Source: Sphingobacterium chungjuense (lineage in GTDB: Bacteria > Bacteroidota > Bacteroidia > Sphingobacteriales > Sphingobacteriaceae). Taken from it: 64,000 nucleotides of DNA. Positions 26,876 to 36,627 of this stretch are shown here, in pieces. Numbering within the stretch: the stretch's first letter is position 1; each line of letters starts with the position of its first letter. Made by a program: the position numbers and the translations under genes. Location: NCBI RefSeq assembly GCF_011316935.1, contig NZ_WLYS01000001.1, forward strand, positions 1 to 64,000. Reading direction: 5' to 3'. Under the pieces are notes generated by a model. It was given only the letters and a program-made list of their open reading frames with translations, had not been told where the DNA came from and ran no database searches.

Positions 26876-27898
26876 ATGAACAATATTTTTATCATATACA
26901 CGGGTGGCACCATCGGAATGGTCAAAGATTCTAAAACAGGATCTTTCGTGCCCTTTGACTTTGAGCTAATCGCCAATAATCTGCCTGACTTAAGTCGGCT
27001 AAACTACAAGATTACCGTCCATTCTTTTGATCCGATTATTGATTCTTCGGATATGAAAGAACATATCTGGGTGGAGATGGCCGAGATTATCCAAAAGAAC
27101 TATGAATTGTATGATGGTTTTGTGATCTTACACGGCTCCGATACGATGTCTTTTTCGGCTTCTATCCTGAGCTTTATGCTAGAAGGTTTGCAAAAGCCCG
27201 TGATCTTATCGGGATCTCAATTGCCGATCGGCGAAATCCGAACTGATGCGCGCGAGAACTTGATGACGGCTTTGGAGATTGCTTCCGCGAAACGCGATGG
27301 TCGCTCGATCGTGCAGGAAGTATGTATTTTATTTGATAATAAGTTATTTCGCGGCAATCGCTCTTTCAAGTACAATTCGGCCAAGTTCGAAGCTTTTCGT
27401 TCACCCAACTATCCCGTGCTAGCTGAGGCTGGTATACATATTCAGTATAACGACGATGCTTTGTTGGACAACAGCGGACAGAACTTCATCATGCACACCA
27501 GCTTGGATAATCGCGTAGCGGTGCTCAAGCTTTTCCCGGGGATCAATCGTACTACCATCCACCAAATATTGCACTGTGGTGCTCGCGGAATTATTATGGA
27601 GACATTTGGAGCCGGTAATACCATGACAGATCAATGGTTTATTGATGAATTGAGCGAAGCCATTAATGCAGGAATTAATATCATTGATATTTCGCAATGT
27701 AAGGTCGGCTCGGTAGAAATGGGCCGATATGGCACCAGTGCCAAACTGAAAGGCATTGGCGTACTGAATGGTTATGATATGACGTTTGAAACAGCCATTA
27801 CCAAATTGATGTATTTGCAAGGACATTTTACCGACCAAGCTGAGGTTGCCAAATATGTAGAACAGCCTATTCGTGGTGAGCTTACACCAAACGATTAA
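26876..27898 (+). CDS. ansA: Type I L-asparaginase
   Basis: This 340-residue cytoplasmic enzyme hydrolyses asparagine to aspartate and ammonia. The nucleophilic threonine is T12 in YTGGTIGMV (8-16). The second catalytic group is in HGSDTMSFSAS, with T90 and D89. There is no signal peptide, which fits the cytoplasmic low-affinity type I enzyme. It is the last gene of a tatD-ansA unit and ends at a strong bidirectional hairpin. Confidence 0.93.
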   Translation: MNNIFIIYTGGTIGMVKDSKTGSFVPFDFELIANNLPDLSRLNYKITVHSFDPIIDSSDMKEHIWVEMAEIIQKNYELYDGFVILHGSDTMSFSASILSFMLEGLQKPVILSGSQLPIGEIRTDARENLMTALEIASAKRDGRSIVQEVCILFDNKLFRGNRSFKYNSAKFEAFRSPNYPVLAEAGIHIQYNDDALLDNSGQNFIMHTSLDNRVAVLKLFPGINRTTIHQILHCGARGIIMETFGAGNTMTDQWFIDELSEAINAGINIIDISQCKVGSVEMGRYGTSAKLKGIGVLNGYDMTFETAITKLMYLQGHFTDQAEVAKYVEQPIRGELTPND

Positions 27899-27933
27899 AT
27901 AGTAAAGGCGCCCTAAGGGCGCCTTTACTATTT
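27897..27933. terminator. Bidirectional terminator between ansA and esterase genes
   Basis: A perfect 17-pair stem (27897-27913 with 27917-27933) and a three-base loop overlap the ansA stop codon. Its ends are A-rich on one side and T-rich on the other, so it works in both directions for the two convergent genes. Confidence 0.9.
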
Positions 27934-27954
27934 AATGTATCTTTTCAAGATTAT

Positions 27955-28770
27955 TTATGACTTCTTGAGCCATTCATTAACTTGCTTAACCAATATAGGC
28001 AGTGCCGGATAGACCATTCCATGGTCGTAACCGTCGAGTTCTAATAGTTTAATATTTTCATTACCTACTATTTTCAGCATTCGCGCTAGGTAAGCATTCT
28101 CTTCGTAGCGGCCAACCATTTCCAAATCTCGGTCTCCCGTTATCAACGTAACCGGCGGTAGGTCCTTGCGCACCCAGAAGAGTGGTGCATTTTTATCAAT
28201 GGTCGGCTGATTGATCTCAATTCCCTGCTCCTGTCTCGCTGTAAAATGCGTAATCGCTTGGCAACTGAATGGTACTACGCCTAGCAAATCATCCGCATCG
28301 ATGGCATGCTGTTGCAAATAACTTTTGTTAAGCGTTAGCATCATCGCCAAATATCCACCAGCGCTATGGCCAGAAAGCACAATTTTATCTTTCGATCCGC
28401 CTAGCTTTTCAATTTCCTCAAAAACCCATTTGACGGATTGTGCCGCGTCTTGAATAATCGCTTCCACCTGCACCTGAGGTGAGAATCGATAGCCGACACC
28501 GACTACCGCCATTCCTTTTCCTTTCAGATAGTCTGGAATTTCCTTCTGTCCGCCTGTCAATCCGCCACCATGAAACCATACGATGGTCGCAAAATCAGAT
28601 TTTTCCTCGGGAATATACACATCCAGCAAACATTGCTGATTGGTATAGGCATCTTGGGATTGACCGTAATAGGCCACATTTTGCTTCGCAAGCCCATCAG
28701 ATTGGGCAGACAAGCTGGAAGAGTATAAAAGTAAGATCGTGGTAAGAAATGTGATTACATGTTTTATCAT
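27955..28770 (-). CDS. Exported alpha/beta hydrolase (esterase/lipase)
   Basis: This 271-residue protein has a signal peptide of about 22 residues (cleavage near SLSAQ). The oxyanion-hole motif HGGG is at 67-70 and the nucleophile S136 sits in GHSAG at 134-138. The acid is probably in TGDRD and the histidine in GYDHGM, near the C terminus. This arrangement matches hormone-sensitive-lipase or BD-FAE type esterases. The substrate is unknown; periplasmic or surface ester hydrolysis is likely. Confidence 0.85.
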   Translation of the reverse strand: MIKHVITFLTTILLLYSSSLSAQSDGLAKQNVAYYGQSQDAYTNQQCLLDVYIPEEKSDFATIVWFHGGGLTGGQKEIPDYLKGKGMAVVGVGYRFSPQVQVEAIIQDAAQSVKWVFEEIEKLGGSKDKIVLSGHSAGGYLAMMLTLNKSYLQQHAIDADDLLGVVPFSCQAITHFTARQEQGIEINQPTIDKNAPLFWVRKDLPPVTLITGDRDLEMVGRYEENAYLARMLKIVGNENIKLLELDGYDHGMVYPALPILVKQVNEWLKKS

Positions 28771-28904
28771 CCATTAAAACTACACATATTTTGATTAGAT
28801 CACAACCAATCCATCCCCCAAAAAATAAAATGAAATTCGTATTTTTACAGAAGCTGGCAGGCTGATACTACTTACCCCGTTGACTATATTTTACCCTTAA
28901 GCAA

Positions 28905-31631
28905 ATGAGTGACGAGATTAACAACACGAACGCGGAAAACCACGATGAACTTCCTGATGCCCAAAATGGGGAGTTAGCGAGCAATACCATCCCACTTTCT
29001 GGTCTTTATGAAAACTGGTTTTTGGACTACGCTTCGTATGTAATTCTGGATCGGGCGGTACCTCATATTAATGATGGTTTCAAACCGGTACAACGTCGTA
29101 TTTTACATTCGCTTCGGGAAATGGACGATGGCCGATACAACAAAGCGGCCAACGTGATTGGTAACACGATGAAGTATCACCCACACGGTGATGCGTCGAT
29201 CGGTGATGCCATGGTTCAGATTGGGCAAAAAGATTTGCTGATCGATTGCCAAGGAAACTGGGGTGATCCTATTACAGGCGATTCGGCCGCCGCGCCACGT
29301 TATATCGAAGCGCGTTTGTCGAAGTTCGCGAACGATGTCGTTTTCAATCCTGACACGACCGAATGGCAACTGAGCTACGATGGTCGAAATAATGAGCCGA
29401 TTACGCTACCCGTAAAATTTCCTTTATTGCTAGCGCAAGGTGCGGAAGGAATTGCCGTCGGTCTGGCGACGAAGATTATGCCGCACAATTTCGTGGAATT
29501 GATCGATGGCTGTATCCAAGCGCTGCAAGGAGAGCGCCCAGACATTTATCCCGATTTCCCAACAGGTGGAATGGCCGATGTGTCATTGTATAACGAGGGA
29601 ACGCGCGGTGGTAAGATTCGCGTACGTGCTAAGATCGAAGAACGGGATAAGAAAACGCTGGCCATTACCGAGATTCCCTTTGGAACGACGACAGGCAGCT
29701 TGATCGACAGCGTGGTTGCGGCTAACGACAAAGGGAAGATCAAAATCAAGAAGATCGAAGATAATACCGCAGAGAACGTAGAGATTATTGTGCATCTGGC
29801 ACCGGGCATTTCGCCCGATATGACCATCGACGCACTGTATGCCTTTACCTCGTGCGAAAATGCCATTTCTCCCAACACCTGTGTCATTAAAGATAGCAGA
29901 CCGCATTTTATGTCGGTCAACGATATCCTGATGGAGAATGCAAAGCAAACAAAAGCTTTGCTCAAGAAGGAATTGGAAATTCGTTTGCACGAATTGCAAG
30001 AAAAGATTTTCTTTAGCTCTCTTCTTAAAATCTTCATTGGCGAAGGCATGTACAAGAATAGCCAGTACGAGCAAGCAGGCGATTTCAAAACGGTGGTTGC
30101 GGTGCTCCACGAGTTATTTACCCCATTCTTCGATCAGTTTTATCGGGAGATCACGAGCGACGATTACAAGCGACTGATTGACAAGCCCATGAGTAGCATC
30201 ACGCGTTTTGATGTGGCCAAGGCCGATGAACAAATGAAGAGCTTAGAAAACGAGATCAAAGAGGTAAAACGCCATCTTCGTGAATTGACCGCATATGCGA
30301 TCCGCTGGTTTGAATATCTTCGGGAGAAGTATAGCAAAGGCCGCGAACGCAAGACGGAGATCCGCGTATTTGATAAAGTAGAAGCCGCTCAGGTGGCTTT
30401 AGCCAATGCAAAATTATATGTGAATCGCGAAGAAGGATTCATCGGAACCAACATGAAAAAAGATGAGTTCGTATCCGAATGTTCGGATATCGATGATATC
30501 ATTACCTTCCGCGCAGATGGTAAATACTCCATCAACAAGATTCAAGATAAAATATTTGTAGGCAAAGACATTATTCATGTGGCCGTTTTCAAAAAAGGAG
30601 ACGATCGTACTACCTACAATGCCATCTACAAAGACGGTGCTTCGGGCATCAGCTATGTCAAGCGATTCGCGGTCACGGGCGTTACCCGTGATAAACCCTA
30701 CGACATTAGTAAAGGAGCTAAGGGATCCAAAGTACTGTATTTTACAGCGAACGCCAATGGCGAAGCGGAAGTAGTGAACATACAGCTTCGGCCGCATTCT
30801 CAATTGAGAAAACTAAACTTTGATATTGATTTTGCAGAATTGGCGATCAAAGGTCGCGGATCACAGGGAAATATTGTCAGTAAATATCCGATAAAAAAGA
30901 TCACCTTTAAGAATGCCGGCGTATCGACCTTGGCCGGAAGAAAGATCTGGTATGATGCCACGCTGCAACGACTTAATGCTGATGAACGCGGCACGTATTT
31001 AGGGGAGTTTGATGGTGCTGATAAGATTCTATTGGTGATGCCAGATGGATCCTACGAATTATCGACCTTTGATCTCAACAACCATTTCGATGAGAAAATG
31101 ATCCGGTTGGAGCGTTATGCGCCAGATCATGTGTATACGGCGATTCAGCAAGATGGAAAAACGGGTACGTATTACGTCAAGCGCTTCAAATTTGACGAAA
31201 TCCCTGTGGGAAAACGAGTAAAATTCATCAACGAAGAAGCCGGTTCACGACTGATATTATTGACCAATGGACTGGAACCAATCGTCAGACTGAATATTCT
31301 AAAAGGTAAATCGCAGACTCCAGAACAGTTCGAGCAACTTTTACCAGAGATTATTGATGTCAAAGGGTTAAAAGCTCAAGGAAATCGATTGTCTTTCCAT
31401 AAGGTGGAAAACATCAAGCTCTTGACCGAGGAACTGGATCTATCTACGCTGACGCGAACAAAAACGAACGCAGAGCCAGCGGAAGCAGAAGCTATAGCAA
31501 AAACTGAAGAGCAGCAAAAGCCCGCAACTGAAGACAACAGCGAAGTGAAACAAAATAACGGCCCAACCATGGAGATCACCAATCCAGATGACATTAATCT
31601 GGATGAAGATGGACAGGTTTCGTTGTTTTAA
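28905..31631 (+). CDS. parC: DNA topoisomerase IV subunit A
   Basis: This 908-residue type IIA topoisomerase subunit breaks and rejoins DNA during decatenation. The catalytic tyrosine is Y133 in APRYIEARL, and the quinolone region includes HPHGDASIGD at 92-101. The C-terminal beta-propeller extends to about 850, followed by an acidic tail rich in Glu and Asn that is typical of this phylum's ParC. GyrA is an alternative, but this sequence has the short ParC-type core loops. No parE gene lies next to it. Confidence 0.85.
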   Translation: MSDEINNTNAENHDELPDAQNGELASNTIPLSGLYENWFLDYASYVILDRAVPHINDGFKPVQRRILHSLREMDDGRYNKAANVIGNTMKYHPHGDASIGDAMVQIGQKDLLIDCQGNWGDPITGDSAAAPRYIEARLSKFANDVVFNPDTTEWQLSYDGRNNEPITLPVKFPLLLAQGAEGIAVGLATKIMPHNFVELIDGCIQALQGERPDIYPDFPTGGMADVSLYNEGTRGGKIRVRAKIEERDKKTLAITEIPFGTTTGSLIDSVVAANDKGKIKIKKIEDNTAENVEIIVHLAPGISPDMTIDALYAFTSCENAISPNTCVIKDSRPHFMSVNDILMENAKQTKALLKKELEIRLHELQEKIFFSSLLKIFIGEGMYKNSQYEQAGDFKTVVAVLHELFTPFFDQFYREITSDDYKRLIDKPMSSITRFDVAKADEQMKSLENEIKEVKRHLRELTAYAIRWFEYLREKYSKGRERKTEIRVFDKVEAAQVALANAKLYVNREEGFIGTNMKKDEFVSECSDIDDIITFRADGKYSINKIQDKIFVGKDIIHVAVFKKGDDRTTYNAIYKDGASGISYVKRFAVTGVTRDKPYDISKGAKGSKVLYFTANANGEAEVVNIQLRPHSQLRKLNFDIDFAELAIKGRGSQGNIVSKYPIKKITFKNAGVSTLAGRKIWYDATLQRLNADERGTYLGEFDGADKILLVMPDGSYELSTFDLNNHFDEKMIRLERYAPDHVYTAIQQDGKTGTYYVKRFKFDEIPVGKRVKFINEEAGSRLILLTNGLEPIVRLNILKGKSQTPEQFEQLLPEIIDVKGLKAQGNRLSFHKVENIKLLTEELDLSTLTRTKTNAEPAEAEAIAKTEEQQKPATEDNSEVKQNNGPTMEITNPDDINLDEDGQVSLF

Positions 31632-31669
31632 AAAAACTGCGATGTACTATTCAATTCTATACAACAGGC

Positions 31670-32986
31670 TTATTTGTCTTGCTGTATAAAAGCCAATACC
31701 TCCGCGACCACAAAGGTGCTGCCGCCGACAAAAATCAAATCATTGGGCTGCCAAGCATCTACTGCCGCTTGATAAGCTGCTATAACTGTTGTGTGGTGAT
31801 TGCCTTTTAAGCCATATTCAGCCGCTAATTCTCGCAATACTTTGGCATCCATCGCACGCGGCAAAGCTGGTGCGCAAAAGTGATAATAGGCATCTTTAGG
31901 CAGCAGAGGCAAGATATGACTCAGGTCTTTATCTTTCATCGCTCCGATCACGATTTGCAATTGTTGATACGATGTGCGTTCCAGATTTTGTACTACTTGG
32001 CGCACGCCATCTTCATTGTGTCCGGTATCGCAGATCACGTAAGGTTTGGTTGAGATGGTTTGCCATCTGCCCATCAATCCCGTACGCTGCTGCACTTGCT
32101 GTAAACCGGAGCGAATGTGCTCATCTAAAATGGTAAAACCCTGTGTTTGCAATTCTTGCACAACACATAGTACTCCTTTTAAGTTATGCGCTTGATACGA
32201 ACCCATCAAATCCAGTTGTAGCGGCATGGAATGGTTAGCATCCGCCAGATTGATCGCATCGACGAGCTGATAGTTACTGACAGATTCCGCAGCGGGTCTT
32301 ACCTCCCACTGTTCTGATGCGAATGTGATTGGTGCTTGCATAACTTGCGCCTGATTACGAAAAACATTTTGCGTATCGACGTGCATTTCTGATATGACTA
32401 CCGGCACATTATTCTTAATAATTCCGGCCTTTTCCGCAGCGATCAATGGAATGGTATCTCCTAACATATCCATATGATCCAGACCGATATTGGTGATCAA
32501 GGAAACGACAGGCGTGATAATATTGGTGCTATCCAGTCGACCACCCAAACCCACTTCGATAATAGCGACATCAACATTTTGCTGCGCAAAATAATCGAAA
32601 GCCATTGCTACCGTTGCTTCAAAAAAGGAAGGTTGGATTTCTTCCATAATGGCTTGATGCTGTTGTACAAATTGCAGTACATATTGCTGGCTGACAGGAA
32701 GACCGTGCACACGTATGCGCTCTCTAAAATCCACGAGATGTGGTGAGGTGTACAAACCCGTTTTCAGTCCGGCAGTTTCTAGAATGGCCGTGATCATGTG
32801 CGAAGAGGATCCTTTGCCATTCGTACCTGCCACGTGAATAGATTTGAAACGCTGTTGTGGATTGCCTAGATAATCACAAAGCCGAATGGTGCGATCTAAG
32901 CCTTTATTGATAGCCGAAGCGCCATCTCTTGTAAACATAGGCAATCGAGCATATAGATACTCGATGGCCTGTGTATAGTTATTCAT
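31670..32986 (-). CDS. folC: Bifunctional folylpolyglutamate/dihydrofolate synthase
   Basis: This 438-residue Mur-ligase-like enzyme adds glutamate to dihydropteroate and to folates. The ATP loop VAGTNGKGSSSH lies near residue 52, with the central-domain ligand segment GLGGRLDSTNII and the C-terminal GAMKDKDL. It is the last gene of the envelope operon, 19 bases behind tonB. Being linked to a TonB system is a recurring layout in Bacteroidetes and does not imply shared function. Confidence 0.93.
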   Translation of the reverse strand: MNNYTQAIEYLYARLPMFTRDGASAINKGLDRTIRLCDYLGNPQQRFKSIHVAGTNGKGSSSHMITAILETAGLKTGLYTSPHLVDFRERIRVHGLPVSQQYVLQFVQQHQAIMEEIQPSFFEATVAMAFDYFAQQNVDVAIIEVGLGGRLDSTNIITPVVSLITNIGLDHMDMLGDTIPLIAAEKAGIIKNNVPVVISEMHVDTQNVFRNQAQVMQAPITFASEQWEVRPAAESVSNYQLVDAINLADANHSMPLQLDLMGSYQAHNLKGVLCVVQELQTQGFTILDEHIRSGLQQVQQRTGLMGRWQTISTKPYVICDTGHNEDGVRQVVQNLERTSYQQLQIVIGAMKDKDLSHILPLLPKDAYYHFCAPALPRAMDAKVLRELAAEYGLKGNHHTTVIAAYQAAVDAWQPNDLIFVGGSTFVVAEVLAFIQQDK

Positions 32987-33005
32987 AAAAACGGAATGAA
33001 AGTAT

Positions 33006-33830
33006 CTATCTAACCTTGAACCGGAAGGTCACTTTACCGACTTGGCTATCGGGTGCATTAGCCAGTGAATTTAATCTAGCATTTTCTACTGCCTGAATAC
33101 ATTTCTGTACTAAGCGATAATCGGCAATAGTTGTTTTAGATCCTTGGCGTGCGCGTACAATACGTCCATTTTTGTCAACTGTAAATTCTACTTCAACAAT
33201 TCCAACGGATTGTCCATCATCCTGCACATTTGGCGGAACATCCCAACGACGGTTGGAGAGTGAAAGCATCATATTGCCAAAACCAGAACCTCCTTCACCA
33301 TAATTACTGGCCAAAGGATCACCTAGCTCCGAACCTTGATTGCCGGGTGTAGAACCTGTACCATCACCACCACCTTGGCCACTATTTTTCTTGCCTTTAA
33401 ATAGCGCATTTTGATTGACTGCCTGCGTTGCGTTCTTTTTCTCTACCGTACTTTGCTCCGCATTGTTCTGCTTTGGTTTTTCGGTTTTTGTGATCGCTGG
33501 CGCATCGTCTACATCTTGCGTTGCAATGGTTTTTTCAGCCACTTGTTGTGTTGGCGTCGGAATTGGTGTGGTATTAGGGTCGATTTTATCAGGTCGTACC
33601 TCATTAGCATTTTCATCTACGGATGGTTCATCTACACTCATATAATCGTCGCCCATCCCTTCGGCAGAGGTACCGTAGTTCACTACAATACCACCCATAC
33701 CGTATTCAGGAATTTCTTGACCAAATACAATAAAAAAACCAATCGCCAACAAACCGGCCATCACCAAACTGGATATGCCCAATGCCTTTGGCATATTGTT
33801 CTCTTCCATACGTTGTTGGTGGTACTGCAT
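33006..33830 (-). CDS. tonB: TonB family energy transducer
   Basis: This 274-residue protein has one N-terminal membrane helix at about 17-37, a proline/threonine/glutamine-rich periplasmic spacer, a glycine-rich stretch near residues 150-175, and a C-terminal TonB-like domain (VGIVEVEFTVDKNGRIVRAR to the end). TonB proteins carry proton-motive energy from ExbB/ExbD to outer-membrane proteins. It follows exbD by 68 bases in the same operon. Confidence 0.88.
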   Translation of the reverse strand: MQYHQQRMEENNMPKALGISSLVMAGLLAIGFFIVFGQEIPEYGMGGIVVNYGTSAEGMGDDYMSVDEPSVDENANEVRPDKIDPNTTPIPTPTQQVAEKTIATQDVDDAPAITKTEKPKQNNAEQSTVEKKNATQAVNQNALFKGKKNSGQGGGDGTGSTPGNQGSELGDPLASNYGEGGSGFGNMMLSLSNRRWDVPPNVQDDGQSVGIVEVEFTVDKNGRIVRARQGSKTTIADYRLVQKCIQAVENARLNSLANAPDSQVGKVTFRFKVR

Positions 33831-33898
33831 ATTTTAATATTCTTTATGGTCTATAGACCAGACCGTATGCTAATTGTTTAAAATCTAACCGAAAATTA

Positions 33899-34306
33899 TT
33901 AATTGTTTTTCGGCTCTGTTGCCAGTACCAGTTTTACGCGCAAGCGATTGGCTACATCCATTACGGAGATCACGTTTTGAATCGGCACCGTGCTATCTGC
34001 GTACAACATAATGGTCAGCTCTTCACCTGTTGCCAAGTTATTTTGGATGTATCCTTCCAAGCTTTCCAACGGTACAGCTTGCTTATCTACATGGTAAACC
34101 AGATCGCTAGTGATGGAGATCGTCATGGTTTTCTTGGCCACCGATTGCTCACCAGCACTTGATCGCGGCAACAATAATTTTACTACTTGAGGATTCGCCA
34201 CGGCAGAAGCCAATAAGAAGAATAACATCAAGAAGAACATGATGTCATTCAGCGCTGCTGTGTGCACCTCTGCTGTAGGCTTATTTCTTTTATTTCTTAA
34301 ATTCAT
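33899..34306 (-). CDS. exbD: Biopolymer transport protein ExbD
   Basis: This 135-residue inner-membrane protein has one membrane helix at about 22-42 that begins with the proton-carrying aspartate (LNDIMFFLMLFFLL). A small periplasmic domain follows. With ExbB it forms the proton channel that drives TonB. It sits 26 bases behind exbB. Confidence 0.93.
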   Translation of the reverse strand: MNLRNKRNKPTAEVHTAALNDIMFFLMLFFLLASAVANPQVVKLLLPRSSAGEQSVAKKTMTISITSDLVYHVDKQAVPLESLEGYIQNNLATGEELTIMLYADSTVPIQNVISVMDVANRLRVKLVLATEPKNN

Positions 34307-34332
34307 CTGAGATTAAGTGTTTTGAGCGGGAA

Positions 34333-35034
34333 TTATGATCCTGGCTCGTCTAACAAATCGATAAATTCAATAGCATCCGTTTCCATACGAAGGATCACGC
34401 GCTCTACCATCATATTTAAGATGTGGTAACCGATGTATGCTAAGATACCAATGGTCAATCCGGAAGCCGACGCAATCATCTTGACATACAAACCTCCAGA
34501 AACCGAACCGATATCGATACCGCCCGCAATCTCTACATCACGGAAAATCTGAATTACCCCGAAGATCGTACCAACGAAACCAAGCATCGGTGCTATACCG
34601 GCTACGATACCCAATACGTTGATGTTTTTCTCCAAACGTGCTACTTCAAGTTTACCTTGGTTTTCAATAGCTCCCTCGATGTCTTTAATCGGACGACCTA
34701 CACGCGTAAGTCCTTTTTGCAACATGCGCGATAGCGCTGAATTGCTAGAACGACAAACCGCGATAGCGGAATCTAGTTTTCCAGATAATACATTTGACTT
34801 TACTTGCGGTAACAATCCAGTCTCACGTCTAGATGCCTTCCGGATCGTAATATAACGCTCTACGAAGATCACCAAGCCGATGAAAAACAGAAGGGCTATA
34901 GGCACCATTATCCATCCTCCTCTCATCAACAACTCAAGAAGGTTCATATCTTCTTGTACTGGAGCTAAATTCACTGTTTGTTGCATCTGGTTTATAGAAT
35001 CTACCGGGTATGCTTGTAAAAGTAATGACATCAT
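34333..35034 (-). CDS. exbB: MotA/TolQ/ExbB proton channel protein
   Basis: This 233-residue protein has three membrane helices: near residue 40-65, and the conserved pair around 145-215 (GIVAGIAPMLGFVGTIFGVIQIF and LTIGILAYIGYHIL). It forms the pentameric stator for ExbD and TonB. TolQ is the sister alternative; the adjacent tonB gene favours ExbB. Confidence 0.92.
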   Translation of the reverse strand: MMSLLLQAYPVDSINQMQQTVNLAPVQEDMNLLELLMRGGWIMVPIALLFFIGLVIFVERYITIRKASRRETGLLPQVKSNVLSGKLDSAIAVCRSSNSALSRMLQKGLTRVGRPIKDIEGAIENQGKLEVARLEKNINVLGIVAGIAPMLGFVGTIFGVIQIFRDVEIAGGIDIGSVSGGLYVKMIASASGLTIGILAYIGYHILNMMVERVILRMETDAIEFIDLLDEPGS

Positions 35035-35069
35035 GTGATTAAGATATACTTGTTTTTTGTGTATTCAAT

Positions 35070-36584
35070 TTATTTTTTGACCGCTTTGTGCCATGCATCA
35101 GCGACGAAGTCTTTGCGCACTATGCGTAATGCAGAATCTGCTTTTTCTTTGGAAACGTAAGAGTCCCAAATTACCGTTGCTGGACTATCTGCGCCTCTGC
35201 CAGGAATCAAACGCACACGCGGCTGTCCTTTTTTGTTAAACTCCGCCACCATCTCCTCCGCATCTTCCAATGGAAGACGAGATCCAATCACGATATACCA
35301 ATGATGATTTGCTGGAATTATAGGCTGAATGGCAGCGCCTGATGGCGTAGTTGCTGCTGTCTGCGTTGTTCTATTTGCAGTATCTGGTCGTTCCCGAAGT
35401 ACAGACGACGTGTCTACCACGTCTGTTGCAGCATCTGGCACAAGATATTCTTCGTCTATAGCATAAGGACTTTTCATTTCCTCTTGCGAATCTACCTCTG
35501 GCACATCGGAATATAAAGAAGCTGGACGGGTGACGTACCATAGTGCACCAATAATGGATAAAGCTACTATCGCTGCCAAAACATACCAAATAATGTGCGA
35601 GCGATTAGTATCCTCCACGTATTCGCTGGCATACGTATACTCTTGGTTTTCATTGCTTGGAATCAATTCTGGCGGCGTACGATCTTCCGGAACTCCTCCA
35701 GATCTTTCTCCCTGATATTTATTTTGGATTAGTGGCGGCGCTTCTGGCACAGCAACAGCGTGGCGCGGATCCACATCACTATTTTCAGATTCAACTAACG
35801 CGTCGGCTTCATCATCGTGCGCTACATTCAAGGTTTCCGAATCATTCTCTTCGGATTTTAAAGATTCTGGCGCATCTACATGCGATTTCCACACCTCATC
35901 TGCGGGAGATGGTTCTATTACCGTCGCTTCTTGATTCTCTTGCTCTTCTTCGGTTACCGTTACGGTGTCTTCGTGCGGAATTGGAGGAGCTGCTACCTCT
36001 TCTTCGATATGATGCTCTTCTGGAGCAGGTTCGTCGATATTCGGTGAGGTCTCGACTTCTTCTACTCTTTTTTCCTCTTCTCTATTTGTATTAGCGATTT
36101 CTTCTGAATCGCTTATTTCAGCAGCTGACTCCTCTTTCGGAGTAACTGGTACTGGTACGTTCTGCTCTGGCACCTCAGTTTTCTGCACGGGACGCTCTAC
36201 ATTGGATATCGGCTCAAATACAAAACTAGATAAATCTATCGCACGGAAAACATACCCATCACCGTAGGTCAATAAATCTCCTAATTGCGGAATATGTGCC
36301 TTGCCATGTTCATTTATATTAGCAATAATGGCAGCGACCTCTCTTCCAACCAATTCCTTCGCATCGGTACGAGAGATTTCATTTTCTTGACGTAGGTATT
36401 CCGCTAAGTCTAAACCTTCCTGATCACGATCGTCAAATTCTACATAATCAATGGGAGGCAAGAATACATTGTGTTGCTCATCGTATGATGATGCCTGATG
36501 TACTTTTTTAAATGCACCAAGCCCATCGACGTATACGCTGGGGTAATGTTTGAGTACTTGTTGTATCTTCTTGCCTAAGTCCAT
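35070..36584 (-). CDS. HU-like domain/SPOR domain membrane protein
   Basis: With the ATG at 36584 this protein has 504 residues; a start eight codons upstream is less likely. The order is a CCDC81-type HU-like fold (about 1-115), a long Glu/Pro-rich linker (about 120-335), one membrane helix (IIWYVLAAIVALSIIGALWYV, near 340-362), and a periplasmic SPOR domain in the last 80 residues. SPOR domains bind denuded peptidoglycan glycans at division sites. The cytoplasmic HU-like part may bind DNA or protein. It lies directly upstream of exbB. Confidence 0.82.
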   Translation of the reverse strand: MDLGKKIQQVLKHYPSVYVDGLGAFKKVHQASSYDEQHNVFLPPIDYVEFDDRDQEGLDLAEYLRQENEISRTDAKELVGREVAAIIANINEHGKAHIPQLGDLLTYGDGYVFRAIDLSSFVFEPISNVERPVQKTEVPEQNVPVPVTPKEESAAEISDSEEIANTNREEEKRVEEVETSPNIDEPAPEEHHIEEEVAAPPIPHEDTVTVTEEEQENQEATVIEPSPADEVWKSHVDAPESLKSEENDSETLNVAHDDEADALVESENSDVDPRHAVAVPEAPPLIQNKYQGERSGGVPEDRTPPELIPSNENQEYTYASEYVEDTNRSHIIWYVLAAIVALSIIGALWYVTRPASLYSDVPEVDSQEEMKSPYAIDEEYLVPDAATDVVDTSSVLRERPDTANRTTQTAATTPSGAAIQPIIPANHHWYIVIGSRLPLEDAEEMVAEFNKKGQPRVRLIPGRGADSPATVIWDSYVSKEKADSALRIVRKDFVADAWHKAVKK

Positions 36585-36627
36585 AGTGATGATGGGATTA
36601 AAACACAAATTTAGTCCAAAGAATCAA

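Noticed and set aside
28905..31631. Calling this gene gyrA
   Set aside because: The overall layout and the acidic tail fit the ParC form of Bacteroidetes better, though I could not run a tree to prove it.
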